From the NCBI GenBank assembly GCA_051846895.1, contig JBPYCQ010000014.1:3885-67884 (forward strand): a stretch of 64,000 nt of DNA, in the 5' to 3' direction. The stretch's first letter is position 1. Each line of letters starts with the position of its first letter. Under the pieces are notes generated by a model that worked only from the letters and a program-made list of their open reading frames with translations, did not search any database and was not told where the DNA came from. Both the position numbers and the translations under genes were made by a program. Positions 26,734 through 38,270 of the stretch are shown piece after piece. Source of the DNA: CALKAL01 sp051846895 (GTDB taxonomy: Bacteria > Bacillota > Bacilli > Bacillales > Alkalibacillaceae).

Positions 26734-27654
26734 CTACTCATCTCGTTTGTCGTAAGTAATAGATGCAACGGCATCATGCAGATGGATTGACTCTTCGTTA
26801 GTACATTTAACATGAAACTTTTCAATGAAGTCAATCTCATATAAATCACTAGCCACAAGTCTAACAACATCTTCAACAAAACGAGGATTTTCATACGCTG
26901 TTTCTGTGACCACTTTTTCATCAGGTCTTTTTAATACTGGATGAATTCTCGCACTGGCATTAGACTCGGCCGCTTCAAGAAGAACTTCTTTCCAATCATA
27001 TTTATCTTCATCAAAATCATCGTTTAATGTCACTTCAACAGTCACGTTACCTCGTTGATTATGTGCACTATATTCACTAATTTCCTTTGAACAAGGACAA
27101 AGAGTCGTAATCTTGGCATTCATCCCAACTGATACATCATAGCCTTGATCAATATGATAGCGAACTTTCATCCAAGCATCAGCGTAGTTCATTCCAGCCT
27201 TGCTCGTATAAGGAGCTTTTCTTTCAAAAAACCAAGGGAAGCTCACTTGTAATTCAGCATCCTGTTGTTCAAGCCGAATGTGTAGGTAGTAAACAAACTG
27301 TTTTAATGTTGCAATATCTATGACAAAACCATTTTCATAATATTCTTGTAGTTGTTCAGTGAAACGGCTCATATTAGTTCCTTTAGCACCTTGAGATATA
27401 CTAGATGCAAAGTAAAAAGTGCCAATTGTTGTCTGTGTTTTTGGATTAAGCTTACTATTTATTATTATTGGGTGTTTAACATTGGAAATACCAACGACGT
27501 CTAAATGGAACAAAAAGTCTTTTTTCGTGTTTTGTAAATCCGCCATTTTACTTTTTTCTTCTGGTTTTGTTTTGGGTCCTGGTTCGACCGAACCGAATAA
27601 TTTATGTCGTTCTTGTTTTGATGGTAATTGTTTTTTTCTTTTAATTTCGTTCAT
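26734..27654 (-). CDS. folE2: GTP cyclohydrolase FolE2 (type IB)
   Basis: FolE2 converts GTP to dihydroneopterin triphosphate, the first step of folate synthesis. It is the isoform that tolerates zinc scarcity. Seen are QGAKGTNMSRFTE and the Cys-containing metal/active site TTLCPCSKEISEYSAHNQRG. Near the C-terminus is ESIHLHDAVA. The ATG at 27654 has AAAGGAGT 9 bp upstream and gives 306 residues; the in-frame extension to 27678 lacks support. No convincing Zur box was seen in the promoter. Confidence 0.93.
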   Translation of the reverse strand: MNEIKRKKQLPSKQERHKLFGSVEPGPKTKPEEKSKMADLQNTKKDFLFHLDVVGISNVKHPIIINSKLNPKTQTTIGTFYFASSISQGAKGTNMSRFTEQLQEYYENGFVIDIATLKQFVYYLHIRLEQQDAELQVSFPWFFERKAPYTSKAGMNYADAWMKVRYHIDQGYDVSVGMNAKITTLCPCSKEISEYSAHNQRGNVTVEVTLNDDFDEDKYDWKEVLLEAAESNASARIHPVLKRPDEKVVTETAYENPRFVEDVVRLVASDLYEIDFIEKFHVKCTNEESIHLHDAVASITYDKRDE

Positions 27655-27731
27655 AACTATGACTCCTTTCAGAAGCACAAATACAAATTTAAGTATACAT
27701 GAGAAGTCTTAATGTTATCAATGGTTTAGAC

Positions 27732-28910
27732 TTATTCTAAATAAGGTACAACTTCAACGTTATTTGTATATGTTTGAATAAGTTTTTTCGTCTGTTCAAA
27801 TAGCTGTTTAGCGTTTGATAAATGATATTGATCAGCATCTATTAAAGGTACTATTTTATAATTTCTAAAATTATGATAATAGTTATAAGTAGGCATCACT
27901 TTAGCATTTGATACAGTATGAGTAATACCATCTTGATCGATCGTTTTTGTCAACTCGATTTGCATAATAGCACCAATTAAGCGATTAATACCAACTTGGC
28001 CGGAGATAAAGTTGCCTAATGAATATGCAACAAATCGTTCGTTACCATCATTCGTTGCAATCCAATCAACGGGCTGCAACACATGCGGATGATGGCCGAT
28101 AATGACATCTGCACCTTCACTAGTTAAAATTTCTGCAAGATGTATTTGTTCATCATTTGGATATGTATGATATTCTTGACCAAAATGCATGCTTACAACT
28201 ACGAAGTCAGTACTTTGTTTTAACTGTTTAATATCTGCTACAATCTTTTCCTCATCAATTAAATTAACTAAATAGTCTTTACCCTCAGGTACTGGGATTC
28301 CATTTGTACCGTATGTATAAGCTAAAAATCCGACTGAAATACCCTTTCTATTAATAATACGCGGCGTTGCTTGATCAGATTCATTTTGATAAGAGCCCAC
28401 GTATTCAATTCCAATATTGTTTAAGAAATTAGTGGCATTCATTATAGCCTGTTCTCCACGGTCTAATGTGTGGTTGTTAGCCATCGAGACGATATCTACA
28501 CCAGCATCTTTTAAGGCTATCCCAACTTCATAAGGTGAGTTGAATGTAGGATATGATGAAAGTCCGATTTCTGTACCACCTAATACGGTTTCTTGATTGG
28601 CAAACGTAATATCTGCATTTTCGATATAAGGCTTTACTAATTCAATCATTGGGCGAAAGTCATAGCCATTTGAGGTTTTCGCATCTTCATACACTGAGTT
28701 ATGAATTAATATATCACCAATAGCGTTTAACGTAATCGTAGAACTAAATGATTTAGATTTATAAAAATGCTCCACATCACTGTTGTAATGGTCTTTTACT
28801 TCAATTATTTCTGTATTTACGTTTTCACTCGTTTGGCCTTTAAATGCAAAGAAGGCAATAGATATAAAGACCACTAATGTACTAACAAAAATAATAAATA
28901 ACTTTTTCAA
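27732..28910 (-). CDS. CapA family protein (poly-gamma-glutamate capsule type)
   Basis: A 392-residue protein with an N-terminal membrane anchor (about 4-22) and an extracellular calcineurin-like metallophosphoesterase-type CapA domain. Motifs are AIGDILIHNSVY, ADITFANQETVLGG, VSMANNHTLDRGEQA, VSMHFGQEYHTYP and DVIIGHHPHVLQPV. Family members act in poly-gamma-glutamate capsule synthesis or related surface polymers. No capB or capC homologue is adjacent, so capsule production cannot be concluded. Confidence 0.87.
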   Translation of the reverse strand: MKKLFIIFVSTLVVFISIAFFAFKGQTSENVNTEIIEVKDHYNSDVEHFYKSKSFSSTITLNAIGDILIHNSVYEDAKTSNGYDFRPMIELVKPYIENADITFANQETVLGGTEIGLSSYPTFNSPYEVGIALKDAGVDIVSMANNHTLDRGEQAIMNATNFLNNIGIEYVGSYQNESDQATPRIINRKGISVGFLAYTYGTNGIPVPEGKDYLVNLIDEEKIVADIKQLKQSTDFVVVSMHFGQEYHTYPNDEQIHLAEILTSEGADVIIGHHPHVLQPVDWIATNDGNERFVAYSLGNFISGQVGINRLIGAIMQIELTKTIDQDGITHTVSNAKVMPTYNYYHNFRNYKIVPLIDADQYHLSNAKQLFEQTKKLIQTYTNNVEVVPYLE

Positions 28911-28926
28911 TTTATATCATCCCTTT

Positions 28927-28954
28927 TAAAAAAGAGTCCGATCTAACCGGACTC
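28927..28954 (-). terminator. terminator after plsY
   Basis: On the minus strand GAGTCCG pairs with CGGACTC around a 7-base loop and is followed by a run of Ts (As at 28927-28933 on the plus strand). Confidence 0.8.
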
Positions 28955-28959
28955 AATGA

Positions 28960-29553
28960 TTACATCCATTTTATCTTAGGTTCTGTTTTGTTTTTAATTC
29001 GTTTAATATTATCTCGGTGACGGTAAATTACAAAAGTTGCAAGAAATATAGTAACGATGATTAAACCTATATCTTGCATAATGACCGATGTAATGACTGC
29101 TACAACACCTGTTAACATCGATGATAGTGAAACATACTTAAAAAGTTTTAAAAATGTAAAAAATGAAAGCACTAAAATTAAAAATAGTAATGGACTTACT
29201 CCTAAAAGAACACCACCTGATGTAGCAACAGCCTTACCACCACGGAATTTTGCAAATAGTGGATAAGTATGTCCCAAGACAGCGAAAGCACCGACAATTA
29301 GTGGTTGAAGTTCAGGTTGGAAGTATAGCACAATTATAACGGGTGCAGTTCCTTTCAAAATGTCTAAAATCGAGACAATTAATCCAGCCTTTTTACCTAG
29401 TACTCGAAAAGTATTAGTCCCACCTAGGTTTCCACTACCATGTTCACGGATATCGGTCTGATAAAAAACTTTACCAATAACGAGTGCAAAGGGAATTGAA
29501 CCAAATAAATAAGCAATAATGGCAAAAATCACATACTCCAATAAATATTCCAT
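28960..29553 (-). CDS. plsY: glycerol-3-phosphate acyltransferase PlsY
   Basis: PlsY transfers an acyl group from acyl-phosphate to glycerol-3-phosphate, the first step of phospholipid synthesis. The 197-residue protein has about five membrane helices and the three conserved loops: [11 protein letters not shown] with [36 protein letters not shown], and the C-terminal YRHRDNIKR. It is divergent from yneT, as yneS is in B. subtilis. Confidence 0.95.
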   Translation of the reverse strand: MEYLLEYVIFAIIAYLFGSIPFALVIGKVFYQTDIREHGSGNLGGTNTFRVLGKKAGLIVSILDILKGTAPVIIVLYFQPELQPLIVGAFAVLGHTYPLFAKFRGGKAVATSGGVLLGVSPLLFLILVLSFFTFLKLFKYVSLSSMLTGVVAVITSVIMQDIGLIIVTIFLATFVIYRHRDNIKRIKNKTEPKIKWM

Positions 29554-29738
29554 ACTCGTTCTCCTTTATATTAGTTAGACGATTTAGTCTATTTTATTCT
29601 AACAAATGAAACAAAAATAAAGAAGATGCTAACTAGTATTATTTTAACATCGCCGTAATAATGAATACGATATTGAGTAATATGCAAAAAAAGGATATGC
29701 TATTAATTAAGAGTTTTTAGTGAAGGAGCGAACTTTTT

Positions 29739-30152
29739 ATGCAAAATCCATCAAACGAAAAGCTAAAACAAATACTTATGAACGCAAGAACTATTGCTGT
29801 CGTCGGTTTATCTGATAACCCTGAGAGAACTTCTTATCAAATAGCTAGAGAAATGCAGAAGTTAGGATATAAAATTATACCAGTAAATCCTAATGTGGAG
29901 GAAGTATTGGGAGAAAAATCATACCGCTCTTTATCAGAAGTAAAGGAAGATATAGATATCATTAACGTTTTCCGTCGTTCGGAACATTTAATGGATGTAG
30001 CTAAAGATGCATTGGAAACAAATTGTAAAATTTTCTGGGCCCAATTAGGTGTTTTCGACGAAAAAGCATATGAAATGTTGAAAGAACGAGGTTTTACGGT
30101 CATAATGGATTTATGTATAAAAGTTGTCCATGCCGTAACAATTGGAAAATGA
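29739..30152 (+). CDS. yneT: CoA-binding protein YneT
   Basis: A 137-residue Rossmann-fold protein of the CoA-binding family. It has RTIAVVGLSDNPERTSYQIA near the N-terminus and PVNPNVEEVLGEKSYRSL after it. Further on are VFRRSEHL and a C-terminal DLCIKV with a conserved Cys. The ligand is predicted from family membership; the physiological role is unknown. Position between plsY and parE follows B. subtilis. Confidence 0.9.
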   Translation: MQNPSNEKLKQILMNARTIAVVGLSDNPERTSYQIAREMQKLGYKIIPVNPNVEEVLGEKSYRSLSEVKEDIDIINVFRRSEHLMDVAKDALETNCKIFWAQLGVFDEKAYEMLKERGFTVIMDLCIKVVHAVTIGK

Positions 30153-30165
30153 TTGATTTATTATT

Positions 30166-30199
30166 GAAAATCTCTGTTCGGAACAGGGATTTTCTCTTC
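30166..30199 (+). terminator. terminator after yneT
   Basis: GAAAATCTCTGTTC / GAACAGGGATTTTC stem with one G-U pair, followed by TCTTCTTTT. Confidence 0.75.
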
Positions 30200-30252
30200 T
30201 TTTAACGAATGATAAAAAAAGTACATAGAGATTAAGATTGGGGGTCGTTCGA

Positions 30253-32205
30253 TTGTCGAAGATCAACGAGACATATAACGATGAATCGATTCAAGTATTA
30301 GAAGGATTAGATGCAGTTAGAAAACGCCCTGGGATGTACATAGGAAGTACGGACCATAGAGGTTTACACCATTTAGTGTTTGAAATTGTAGATAACGCAG
30401 TAGACGAAGTGTTGGCAGGACACGGTAAAACAATTACTGTTAATGTTCATAACGATGAATCAATTACAATTAAAGATGAAGGGCGAGGAATGCCTACAGG
30501 GATGCACAAAATGGGTAAACCAACTCCAGAAGTTATCTTTACCATTTTGCATGCAGGTGGAAAGTTTGGACAAGGTGGCTATAAGACAAGTGGAGGTTTA
30601 CACGGTGTAGGTGCTTCTGTTGTTAACGCGCTCTCGAAATGGTTAGAAGTAACGATTGAACGTGATGGACAACGACATGTTCAACGATTTGAAGATGGTG
30701 GTAAACCGGTAACTGGATTAGAAATAGTCGGTAAAACGAATAAATCAGGGACAACAATCCGTTTTAAACCTGATCCAACTATTTTTTCAACGACGAAGTT
30801 TCAGTTTGAAATTTTATCTGAAAGACTTAGAGAAGCAGCCTTTTTGTTAAAAGGGATAGAAATCATTTTAATCGATGAACGAACAGGTACTGAAGAAAAA
30901 TATTGCTACCCAAAAGGTTTAGAATCTTTCGTTGAATATTTAAACGAAGAAAAAGAAGGACTCCATTCAGTGGTTTCTTTTGAAGGTGAACAGAAAGGAA
31001 TCGAGGTTGACTTTGCATTTCAATACAATGATGGCTATTCTGAAAACATTTTATCCTTTGTTAATAATGTACGTACACGAGACGGCGGGACACATGAATC
31101 TGGTGCTAAAACAGCCATTACTAGGGCATTCAATGAGTATGCTAGAAAAATGCAATTAATTAAAGAAAAAGAAAAGAATTTAGATGGTAATGACATAAGA
31201 GAAGGATTAACAGCTATCGTTTCTGTAAGAATTCCGGAAGACTTACTCCAATTTGAAGGTCAGACGAAAAGTAAATTAGGAACACCTGAAGCACGGAGTA
31301 TTTCAGAAAGTGTTATTGCTGAACAGCTTGCTTACTTTCTAGAAGAAAACCCTGACGTATCAAAAATGTTAATTAAAAAGACAATTAAAGCCCGTGATGC
31401 GAGAGAAGCTGCCAGAAAGGCACGTGAAGATGCACGAAACGGTAAAAAGAGAAAGCGTAAAGATTCATTGTTAAGTGGAAAATTAACACCAGCACAATCG
31501 AAAAACCCGAATAAAAATGAACTGTTTTTAGTAGAGGGAGATTCTGCTGGAGGTTCAGCTAAGCAAGGGCGTGATAGACGTTTTCAAGCTGTCTTACCAT
31601 TAAGAGGTAAAGTCATAAACACAGAAAAAGCTAAAATCGATGATATTTTCAAAAATGAAGAAATCGCGACTATTATTCATACGATTAACGCTGGTGTTGG
31701 GGCTGACTTCAATATTGAAGACTGTTCATATGACAAAGTAATCATCATGACCGATGCTGATACAGATGGGGCTCATATTCAAGTGTTATTACTAACCTTT
31801 TTCTATCGATATATGCGTCCGTTAATTGAACATGGAAAAGTATTCATTGCCTTACCACCTTTATATAAAGTGTCAAAAGGAAAAGGTAAAAGTTTAAAAG
31901 AAGATTACGCTTGGGACGAACGTGCCCTAAAAACATTGCTACAACAATATAAAAGTGGTTATTCGATTCAACGTTACAAAGGTCTTGGGGAAATGAATGC
32001 AGATCAATTATGGGAAACGACGATGAACCCGGAAACTAGAACCCTAATTCGAGTGACAATTGAAGATGTTGCGCGTGCAGAACGAAGAGTCTCAACACTA
32101 ATGGGTGATAAAGTAGAACCGAGAAGACGATGGATTGAATCGAATGTTGCCTTTGGAATGGATGAAGAAGATACAATTTTAGATAATGATCGATTTTCTA
32201 GCTAG
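30253..32205 (+). CDS. parE: DNA topoisomerase IV subunit B
   Basis: ParE is the ATPase subunit of topoisomerase IV, which unlinks daughter chromosomes. The GHKL domain has [22 protein letters not shown] and [16 protein letters not shown], and the TOPRIM domain has [17 protein letters not shown] and [15 protein letters not shown] at 30253 with GGGGGT 7 bp upstream gives 650 residues. An earlier TTG at 30238 lacks a site. The next gene is parC, 11 bp away. Confidence 0.95.
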   Translation: MSKINETYNDESIQVLEGLDAVRKRPGMYIGSTDHRGLHHLVFEIVDNAVDEVLAGHGKTITVNVHNDESITIKDEGRGMPTGMHKMGKPTPEVIFTILHAGGKFGQGGYKTSGGLHGVGASVVNALSKWLEVTIERDGQRHVQRFEDGGKPVTGLEIVGKTNKSGTTIRFKPDPTIFSTTKFQFEILSERLREAAFLLKGIEIILIDERTGTEEKYCYPKGLESFVEYLNEEKEGLHSVVSFEGEQKGIEVDFAFQYNDGYSENILSFVNNVRTRDGGTHESGAKTAITRAFNEYARKMQLIKEKEKNLDGNDIREGLTAIVSVRIPEDLLQFEGQTKSKLGTPEARSISESVIAEQLAYFLEENPDVSKMLIKKTIKARDAREAARKAREDARNGKKRKRKDSLLSGKLTPAQSKNPNKNELFLVEGDSAGGSAKQGRDRRFQAVLPLRGKVINTEKAKIDDIFKNEEIATIIHTINAGVGADFNIEDCSYDKVIIMTDADTDGAHIQVLLLTFFYRYMRPLIEHGKVFIALPPLYKVSKGKGKSLKEDYAWDERALKTLLQQYKSGYSIQRYKGLGEMNADQLWETTMNPETRTLIRVTIEDVARAERRVSTLMGDKVEPRRRWIESNVAFGMDEEDTILDNDRFSS

Positions 32206-32216
32206 GAGGAAAGACA

Positions 32217-34667
32217 TTGGCAGAACAAGCTAAATATTTAGATCTACCATTAGAAGAAGTGATTGGCGATCGTTTTGGCCGTTATAGTAAATATATTATT
32301 CAAGACCGTGCTTTACCTGATGTACGCGATGGCTTAAAGCCTGTGCAACGTCGTATTTTGTATGCGATGCATCAAGAGAGAAACACTCATGATAAACCTT
32401 TTAGAAAATCTGCTAAAACAGTAGGAACAGTAATAGGTAATTATCATCCACATGGTGATTCATCTGTATATGAAGCATTAGTACGAATGAGCCAAACGTG
32501 GAAAGTAAGGCAAGAACTAGTAGAAATGCACGGTAATAATGGAAGCATTGACGGTGATCCACCAGCAGCAATGCGTTATACCGAAGCAAGACTATCAGGT
32601 ATTGCTTCTGAATTATTACGTGACATTGAAAAAGAAACAGTTGATTTCATTGAAAACTTTGATGACACAGATTATGAGCCAGTCGTTTTACCAGCCAAGT
32701 TTCCTAATCTATTAGTTAATGGTTCAACAGGAATTTCATCAGGTTATGCAACAGACATCCCACCACATAACTTATCAGAAGTGATTGATGCAGTCATATA
32801 TAAAATAAAAAATAACGAAGCTACCGTTGAAGAGTTAATGGAGCTGATGCCTGGACCGGATTTTCCAACAGGAGGAATTATCCAAGGTGTTGATGGTATT
32901 AAAAAAGCCTATGAAACAGGTAAAGGGAAAATTATCATCCGTGGGCTTGCTACAATTGAAAAGGTTCGTGGCGGTAAAGAACAAATCGTTATTACAGAAA
33001 TACCTTATGATGTTAATAAAGCTAATCTTGTTAAAAAGATGGACGAGCTCCGTATTGAGAGAAAAGTAGAGGGTATTACAGAAGTAAGAGATGAGACAGA
33101 CCGTACAGGCTTAAGAATTGTAGTTGAATTAAGAAAAGATGCTGATAGTCAAGGTGTTTTAAACTACTTGTATAAAAATACAGACTTGCAAATATCGTAT
33201 CATTTTAATATGGTCGCAATTGCTAATAAAACACCAAAGATTATGAAACTAACAGACTTATTAGATGCTTATATTTCCCATCAGCGCCAAGTTGTTGAGA
33301 GACAAACACGCTATGATTTAAGAAAAGCCGAAGAGCGTGCTCATATTGTCGAAGGGCTAATTCACGCCATTTCTATATTAGATGATGTGATAGCAACTAT
33401 TAGAGCATCAAAGGATAAAAAAGATGCTAAAGATCAGTTGATTAAGCGCTACGAGTTTACTGAAAGGCAAGCAGAAGCAATTGTTATGTTGCAATTGTAT
33501 CGACTTACGAATACAGATATAACTGAATTACAAAAAGAAGCTGACGCACTTCAAAAAACAATTACTTCTTTGACAGCGATATTAAATAGTGAGCAAAAGC
33601 TATTTCAAGTCATCATTGATGACTTAGTCGAGGTAAAAAAGAAATATCAAAGTGAGAGAAGAACAAAAATTGAATCAGAAATTGAAGAAATAAAAATAAA
33701 CTTAGAAGTTATAGTCCCATCTGAAGATGTTGTTGTATCTGTAACTAGAGAAGGATATATTAAACGAACAAGTTTGAGATCTTATGCCGCTTCAAACCTC
33801 GAAGATTTGCAAATGAAGGAAAACGATCACATTTTACATGTGATGGAAATTAATACTCAAGATACTTTATTACTGTTTACGAATAAAGGTAATTATTTAT
33901 ATATTCCGGTTCATGAACTACCAGAAATTAAATGGAAAGATATGGGGCAGCATATTGCTAACATCATTCCTATTGATAAGGAAGAGTCTGTTATTAAAGC
34001 TATTCCAGTACGTAACTTTGAAGAGCCATTCTATGTTTTATCTTTAACTAAAAATGGCATGATTAAAAAATCAGAGCTAAAAGATTATAAAGTTCAACGA
34101 TATTCTCGTCCAATTGTCGGTATGAATGTAAAAGATAACGATGAAGTCATAGTTGTTCATATGACAACAGGACACAATGATCTATTTATTGCGACGAACA
34201 CCGGTTACGGTTTATGGTTTCATGAGAGTGAAATTAAACCGATTGGAATTAAAGCAGCAGGAGTAAAGTCAATAACACTAAAATCTGGTGAATACGTGAT
34301 TAACGGTGAGATCTTCGATGAATTAGATTATCCTTCTTTATTTATCGTTACGAACCGTGGGGCATGTAAACGAATGAATATATCTGAGTTTGAACAAAGC
34401 AGTCGGGCAAAACGTGGATTAACGATGTTAAGAGAATTAAAAAGAAATCCACATCGAATTGTAGGATTCCACACAGTACAAGATAATGAAAATATTGTCA
34501 TTGAAACAGACCAAGGGGAGACTAAAATAGTCATGCCTTTAGAATTTAGAGCAAGCGATCGTTATAGTAACGGCTCATTCGTCATAGACACAGATAATTA
34601 TGGAGAAGTAGTTTATACAGCAATTGAACCAGTGTACAAACAATACTTTTCAAATACTGATTCATAG
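32217..34667 (+). CDS. parC: DNA topoisomerase IV subunit A
   Basis: ParC is the DNA-breaking and rejoining subunit of topoisomerase IV. The catalytic tyrosine is Tyr121 in [11 protein letters not shown]. The quinolone-determining region reads [11 protein letters not shown], which shows the usual sensitive-type residues. Beta-pinwheel repeats fill the C-terminus. Length is 816 residues, with a TTG start after AGGAGGAAAG. It forms an operon with parE. Confidence 0.96.
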   Translation: MAEQAKYLDLPLEEVIGDRFGRYSKYIIQDRALPDVRDGLKPVQRRILYAMHQERNTHDKPFRKSAKTVGTVIGNYHPHGDSSVYEALVRMSQTWKVRQELVEMHGNNGSIDGDPPAAMRYTEARLSGIASELLRDIEKETVDFIENFDDTDYEPVVLPAKFPNLLVNGSTGISSGYATDIPPHNLSEVIDAVIYKIKNNEATVEELMELMPGPDFPTGGIIQGVDGIKKAYETGKGKIIIRGLATIEKVRGGKEQIVITEIPYDVNKANLVKKMDELRIERKVEGITEVRDETDRTGLRIVVELRKDADSQGVLNYLYKNTDLQISYHFNMVAIANKTPKIMKLTDLLDAYISHQRQVVERQTRYDLRKAEERAHIVEGLIHAISILDDVIATIRASKDKKDAKDQLIKRYEFTERQAEAIVMLQLYRLTNTDITELQKEADALQKTITSLTAILNSEQKLFQVIIDDLVEVKKKYQSERRTKIESEIEEIKINLEVIVPSEDVVVSVTREGYIKRTSLRSYAASNLEDLQMKENDHILHVMEINTQDTLLLFTNKGNYLYIPVHELPEIKWKDMGQHIANIIPIDKEESVIKAIPVRNFEEPFYVLSLTKNGMIKKSELKDYKVQRYSRPIVGMNVKDNDEVIVVHMTTGHNDLFIATNTGYGLWFHESEIKPIGIKAAGVKSITLKSGEYVINGEIFDELDYPSLFIVTNRGACKRMNISEFEQSSRAKRGLTMLRELKRNPHRIVGFHTVQDNENIVIETDQGETKIVMPLEFRASDRYSNGSFVIDTDNYGEVVYTAIEPVYKQYFSNTDS

Positions 34668-34699
34668 AGGTAGGATTTTTCCACCTACCTCTTTGAATT
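34666..34699 (+). terminator. terminator after parC
   Basis: AGAGGTAGG / CCTACCTCT 9-bp stem with a T-rich loop, beginning within the parC stop codon. Only a short T run (CTTTG) follows. Confidence 0.65.
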
Positions 34700-34743
34700 A
34701 TGACAAAATTGTGATAAAATACGAAAAAAGGCTGGGGGGAATC

Positions 34744-35367
34744 ATGTCAGATTTAAGAGAAAAAATCATTCAAGGATCACTACAGTTATTTTCAGAAAAA
34801 GGTTTTCACGGTGTATCAGTCAATGACATTATTGAACATTGTCATACTTCAAAAGGTGGTTTCTACCACCATTTTAAATCAAAAGATGAACTTTTATATG
34901 TCATTCATGATTTATTCATTTCATATGTATTAAATGAAGCGAATCAAGTGAAGAAAAAGTATGATGAACCTATTGAACAACTATATGAAATATTAAAATC
35001 TCACGTTAGAGTTTTTGATTTATATAATGACCATATTGTCGTATTTTATCAAGAACATAAATATTTGAAACGAGAATATGAAGAATTGATAAAACAGAAA
35101 CGTGATGATTTTAAAGAAGTCATTATGACGGTTGTGAAGGAGGGGCAAGACCGAGGCCAATTTAGAAAAGATTTACCAACAACCATCACAGGAATGTCCA
35201 TACTTGGTATCGTTAACTGGACTTATCAATGGTACAAAAAAGATGGTCCAAAATCTATAGACCAAATTGCTTCAACGTATATTGACATCATCTTTAGAGG
35301 TATATTAACTGATCGTTCTTTGGAAACATATAAACATTCAACACTTCTTAAAAATCTAGTCTTTTAA
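34744..35367 (+). CDS. TetR-family regulator of the leucine/isovalerate operon
   Basis: A 207-residue TetR repressor. The N-terminal HTH is FSEKGFHGVSVNDIIEHCHTSKGGFYHHFKSKDELL and the C-terminal ligand domain is all-helical. The ATG at 34744 follows GGGGGGAATC; a longer in-frame extension back into parC was rejected. It sits directly upstream of an acyl-CoA catabolic operon on the same strand. A near-palindromic site lies just before that operon, so an acyl-CoA-responsive repressor of the FadR/LiuR kind is likely. The effector is inferred, not shown. Confidence 0.85.
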   Translation: MSDLREKIIQGSLQLFSEKGFHGVSVNDIIEHCHTSKGGFYHHFKSKDELLYVIHDLFISYVLNEANQVKKKYDEPIEQLYEILKSHVRVFDLYNDHIVVFYQEHKYLKREYEELIKQKRDDFKEVIMTVVKEGQDRGQFRKDLPTTITGMSILGIVNWTYQWYKKDGPKSIDQIASTYIDIIFRGILTDRSLETYKHSTLLKNLVF

Positions 35368-35384
35368 ATACGTTTTTTATTTAT

Positions 35385-35404
35385 CGCTTTTAGAAAGCGT
35401 TTTC
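35385..35404 (+). terminator. short hairpin between the TetR gene and the operon
   Basis: CGCTTT-TAG-AAAGCG followed by TTTTC. It is a plausible weak terminator that leaves the operon to its own promoter. Confidence 0.55.
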
Positions 35405-35418
35405 ATTTGTTTTATTAC

Positions 35419-35436
35419 AGACCAACCAGTCGGTCT
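35419..35436. promoter_or_regulatory. candidate TetR operator before the acyl-CoA operon
   Basis: AGACCAACCAGTCGGTCT is an imperfect palindrome (AGACC-AC...GT-GGTCT) of the size and composition bound by TetR-family fatty-acid regulators. It lies 23 bp upstream of the acyl-CoA dehydrogenase start, over the likely promoter. It is assigned by pattern and position only. Confidence 0.6.
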
Positions 35437-35458
35437 ACTACAAAAAGGGGGATAAAAG

Positions 35459-36601
35459 ATGAATTTTGAACTTACGAAAGAACAAGAAATGACTAGGAAG
35501 ATGGTAAGAGATTTTGCTGAGGCAAAAATTAAACCGAGAGCTATTGATATCGACGTCAATGCGGCTTTCCCTGAAGATATTTTTAAGGAGATGGGTGAGT
35601 TAGGCCTACTTGGTATACCTTTTCCTGAAGAAGTCGGGGGTTCTGGTGGTGACACGATCACTTACGCTTTAGCCGTTGAGGAGATTGGTCGTGTTTGTGG
35701 GAGTACAGGATTGAGCTATGCTGCCGCAGTATCTTTAGGAGCTAGTCCTATTTATTATTTCGGTACTGAGGAACAGAAAGTAAAATTTTTGAAGCCGCTT
35801 GCTGAAGGTAAAGCACTCGGCTCATTCGGATTAACAGAACCAAACGCTGGATCTGATGCTGGAGGGACTAAGACAACTGCAATATTAGACGGTGATGAAT
35901 ACGTAATTAATGGTGAAAAATGTTTTATCACAAACGCTTCATATGCACAGCAAATTATTGTAACAGCTGTAACAGGTAAAGATGATCGAGGTAAAAATAT
36001 AATTTCTGCGATTGTTGTCCCAACTGATACACCTGGACTAACGATTACAGACAATTACGACAAAATGGGTGTTAGAGGATCCAACACGGCTGAAATCGTA
36101 TTAGAAGATGTAAGAGTACCGAAAGACAATTTGTTAGGTGATCCAAAGGGAGGATTTAAACAATTTTTGTACACTCTAGATGGCGGTAGAATATCTATTG
36201 CTGCATTAGGAGTAGGGATTGCTCAAGCATCACTTGATAAAGCATTAGAATATGCTAAAGAACGTAAACAGTTTGGTCAGCCTATCTCTAAATTTCAAGC
36301 GATACAGTTTAAATTAGCTGATATGGCAATGGAAGTAGAACTTGCTAGAAATATGGTCATGAAAGCTGCTTGGTTGAAGGATCAAGGGAAAAACTTTACT
36401 AAGGAAGCTGCATATGCGAAGTTATTTGCAACTGAAACAGCTTTCCGTTCAGCAAACCAAGCGATTCAAATTCACGGTGGTTACGGTTATATGCGTGAAT
36501 ACGAAGTAGAGCGTTATTTAAGAGATGCGAAATTACTAGAAATTGGTGAAGGAACTTCTGAGATCCAACGTATGGTTATTGCTAGACAATTAGGTTGTTA
36601 A
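35459..36601 (+). CDS. yngJ: acyl-CoA dehydrogenase (YngJ/isovaleryl-CoA type)
   Basis: A 380-residue flavin acyl-CoA dehydrogenase that introduces the alpha-beta double bond. Signatures are [27 protein letters not shown] and [12 protein letters not shown]. The C-terminal part has [25 protein letters not shown] and [16 protein letters not shown]. The following genes complete leucine catabolism, so isovaleryl-CoA is the probable substrate. The ATG has AAGGGGGA upstream. First gene of a seven-gene operon. Confidence 0.9.
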   Translation: MNFELTKEQEMTRKMVRDFAEAKIKPRAIDIDVNAAFPEDIFKEMGELGLLGIPFPEEVGGSGGDTITYALAVEEIGRVCGSTGLSYAAAVSLGASPIYYFGTEEQKVKFLKPLAEGKALGSFGLTEPNAGSDAGGTKTTAILDGDEYVINGEKCFITNASYAQQIIVTAVTGKDDRGKNIISAIVVPTDTPGLTITDNYDKMGVRGSNTAEIVLEDVRVPKDNLLGDPKGGFKQFLYTLDGGRISIAALGVGIAQASLDKALEYAKERKQFGQPISKFQAIQFKLADMAMEVELARNMVMKAAWLKDQGKNFTKEAAYAKLFATETAFRSANQAIQIHGGYGYMREYEVERYLRDAKLLEIGEGTSEIQRMVIARQLGC

Positions 36602-36616
36602 TGCTAGGGAGGTAAG

Positions 36617-38260
36617 ATGATGTCTTTACTTGAAGTGACGATTGGTGAATTATTAGAAAGAAAAGTGAACGAACATCCAAATCATGAAGCAGTTGTATAT
36701 CCACATAGAAAGATTAGATGGACGTATAAGACCTTTAATGAATTAGTTAATCAAACAGCAAAAGGTTTTCTAGCTTTAGGTCTAGAAAAAGGAGAACACG
36801 TAGCTATTTGGGCTGATAATCAGCCAGAGTGGATTCTTTCTCAATTCGCTTCAGGGAAGACCGGAGCTGTATTAGTAACCGTCAATACAAATTATCAAGC
36901 AGCAGAACTAGAATATCTTCTTAAACAGTCAGATACAACGACTTTGATATTATCAGATTCTTATAAAGGAACATCATATTACGATATTTTGAAAAATGTA
37001 TGTCCAGAACTCGAAACTAGTGAAAAAGGACAGTTAAAATCTAGTAAACTTCCAAACTTAAAAAATATTATTATATTAAGTAATGATGTTTATCCAGGGT
37101 GCTACAGCTGGCAAGACTTAATTAGTTTAGGCAAAAATATTAGTGATGAGACACTTCAACAACGCCAACAAACCCTTCATCATGATGATGTGATTAATAT
37201 GCAATATACGTCAGGGACGACTGGCTTTCCAAAAGGCGTGATGTTGTCACATTACAATATTGTTAATAATGGAAAGCAAGTTGCTGAGACGATGAAACTA
37301 ACAGGAGAAGATCGTCTTTGTATTCCAGTCCCTCTATTTCATTGTTTCGGCTGTGTGATGGGTACACTTGCTTCAGTTTCACAAGGTGCAACGATGGTAA
37401 TGGTTGAACATTTTGAAGCTGAAAAAGTTCTTCAAGCTGTTGATCAAGAAAAATGTACAGCATTACATGGCGTACCAACTATGTTTATTGCCGAGCTTAA
37501 CCATCCAAATTTTGAACAATATGATTTAAGTTATTTAAGAACTGGTATTATGGCTGGTTCAAACTGTCCAATTGAAGTTATGCGGTCAGTCATTGATAAG
37601 ATGGGTATGGAAGATATTACGATTGCCTATGGTCAAACAGAATCATCACCAGTCATAACTCAAACTAAAACGGATGATCCATTAGAGTTACGCGTGAGCA
37701 GTGTTGGTAGAGCTCATCCAAATGTTGAAGTCAAAATTGTAAAGCCTGGCACAAATGAGGAGCTACCACCAAATATGACAGGAGAACTATGTACAAGAGG
37801 CTATTTAGTCATGAAAGGTTACTACAAAAATGACGATGCGACTAAAGCAGCTATAGACTCTGAAGGCTGGTTACACACAGGTGATTTAGCCTTTATGGAT
37901 GAGGACGGTTATGTCCAAATTACCGGACGAATAAAGGATATGGTTATTCGCGGTGGCGAAAACATTTATCCGAGAGAAATAGAAGAATTTTTATACACCC
38001 ATCCCGATATATTAGACGTGCAAATTATTGGTGTTCCAGATCCTAAATACGGTGAAGAGCTTATGGCCTGGGTTATTCCGAAAGAAAATACAAACCTTAC
38101 AGGGGAAAAAGTGAAACAATTTTGTGAAGGGAAAATATCTAGACATAAAATACCAAAATATATCGAATTAATTGATGAATATCCAATGACTGCAAGTGGT
38201 AAAATTCAAAAATTTAAATTACGAGAAAAAGCTAAAGAGATTTTAAACTATAATGACTAG
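36617..38260 (+). CDS. yngI: AMP-dependent acyl-CoA synthetase (YngI type)
   Basis: A 547-residue ANL-superfamily ligase that activates a carboxylic acid to its CoA ester via an acyl-AMP. The P-loop-like MQYTSGTTGFPKGVMLSH, AYGQTESSP, the adenylate motif GWLHTGDLAFMDEDGYVQITGR, and the catalytic lysine region TASGKIQKFKLRE are present. Within this operon it may activate isovalerate or a related branched acid, but it could take medium-chain fatty acids. Two adjacent ATGs follow GGAGGT. Confidence 0.88.
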   Translation: MMSLLEVTIGELLERKVNEHPNHEAVVYPHRKIRWTYKTFNELVNQTAKGFLALGLEKGEHVAIWADNQPEWILSQFASGKTGAVLVTVNTNYQAAELEYLLKQSDTTTLILSDSYKGTSYYDILKNVCPELETSEKGQLKSSKLPNLKNIIILSNDVYPGCYSWQDLISLGKNISDETLQQRQQTLHHDDVINMQYTSGTTGFPKGVMLSHYNIVNNGKQVAETMKLTGEDRLCIPVPLFHCFGCVMGTLASVSQGATMVMVEHFEAEKVLQAVDQEKCTALHGVPTMFIAELNHPNFEQYDLSYLRTGIMAGSNCPIEVMRSVIDKMGMEDITIAYGQTESSPVITQTKTDDPLELRVSSVGRAHPNVEVKIVKPGTNEELPPNMTGELCTRGYLVMKGYYKNDDATKAAIDSEGWLHTGDLAFMDEDGYVQITGRIKDMVIRGGENIYPREIEEFLYTHPDILDVQIIGVPDPKYGEELMAWVIPKENTNLTGEKVKQFCEGKISRHKIPKYIELIDEYPMTASGKIQKFKLREKAKEILNYND

Positions 38261-38270
38261 GAGAGGTTCG

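Noticed and set aside
34624..34743. Extended N-terminus of the TetR regulator
   Set aside because: It overlaps the end of parC and its terminator. The ATG at 34744 has a clear ribosome site and gives a normal TetR start.
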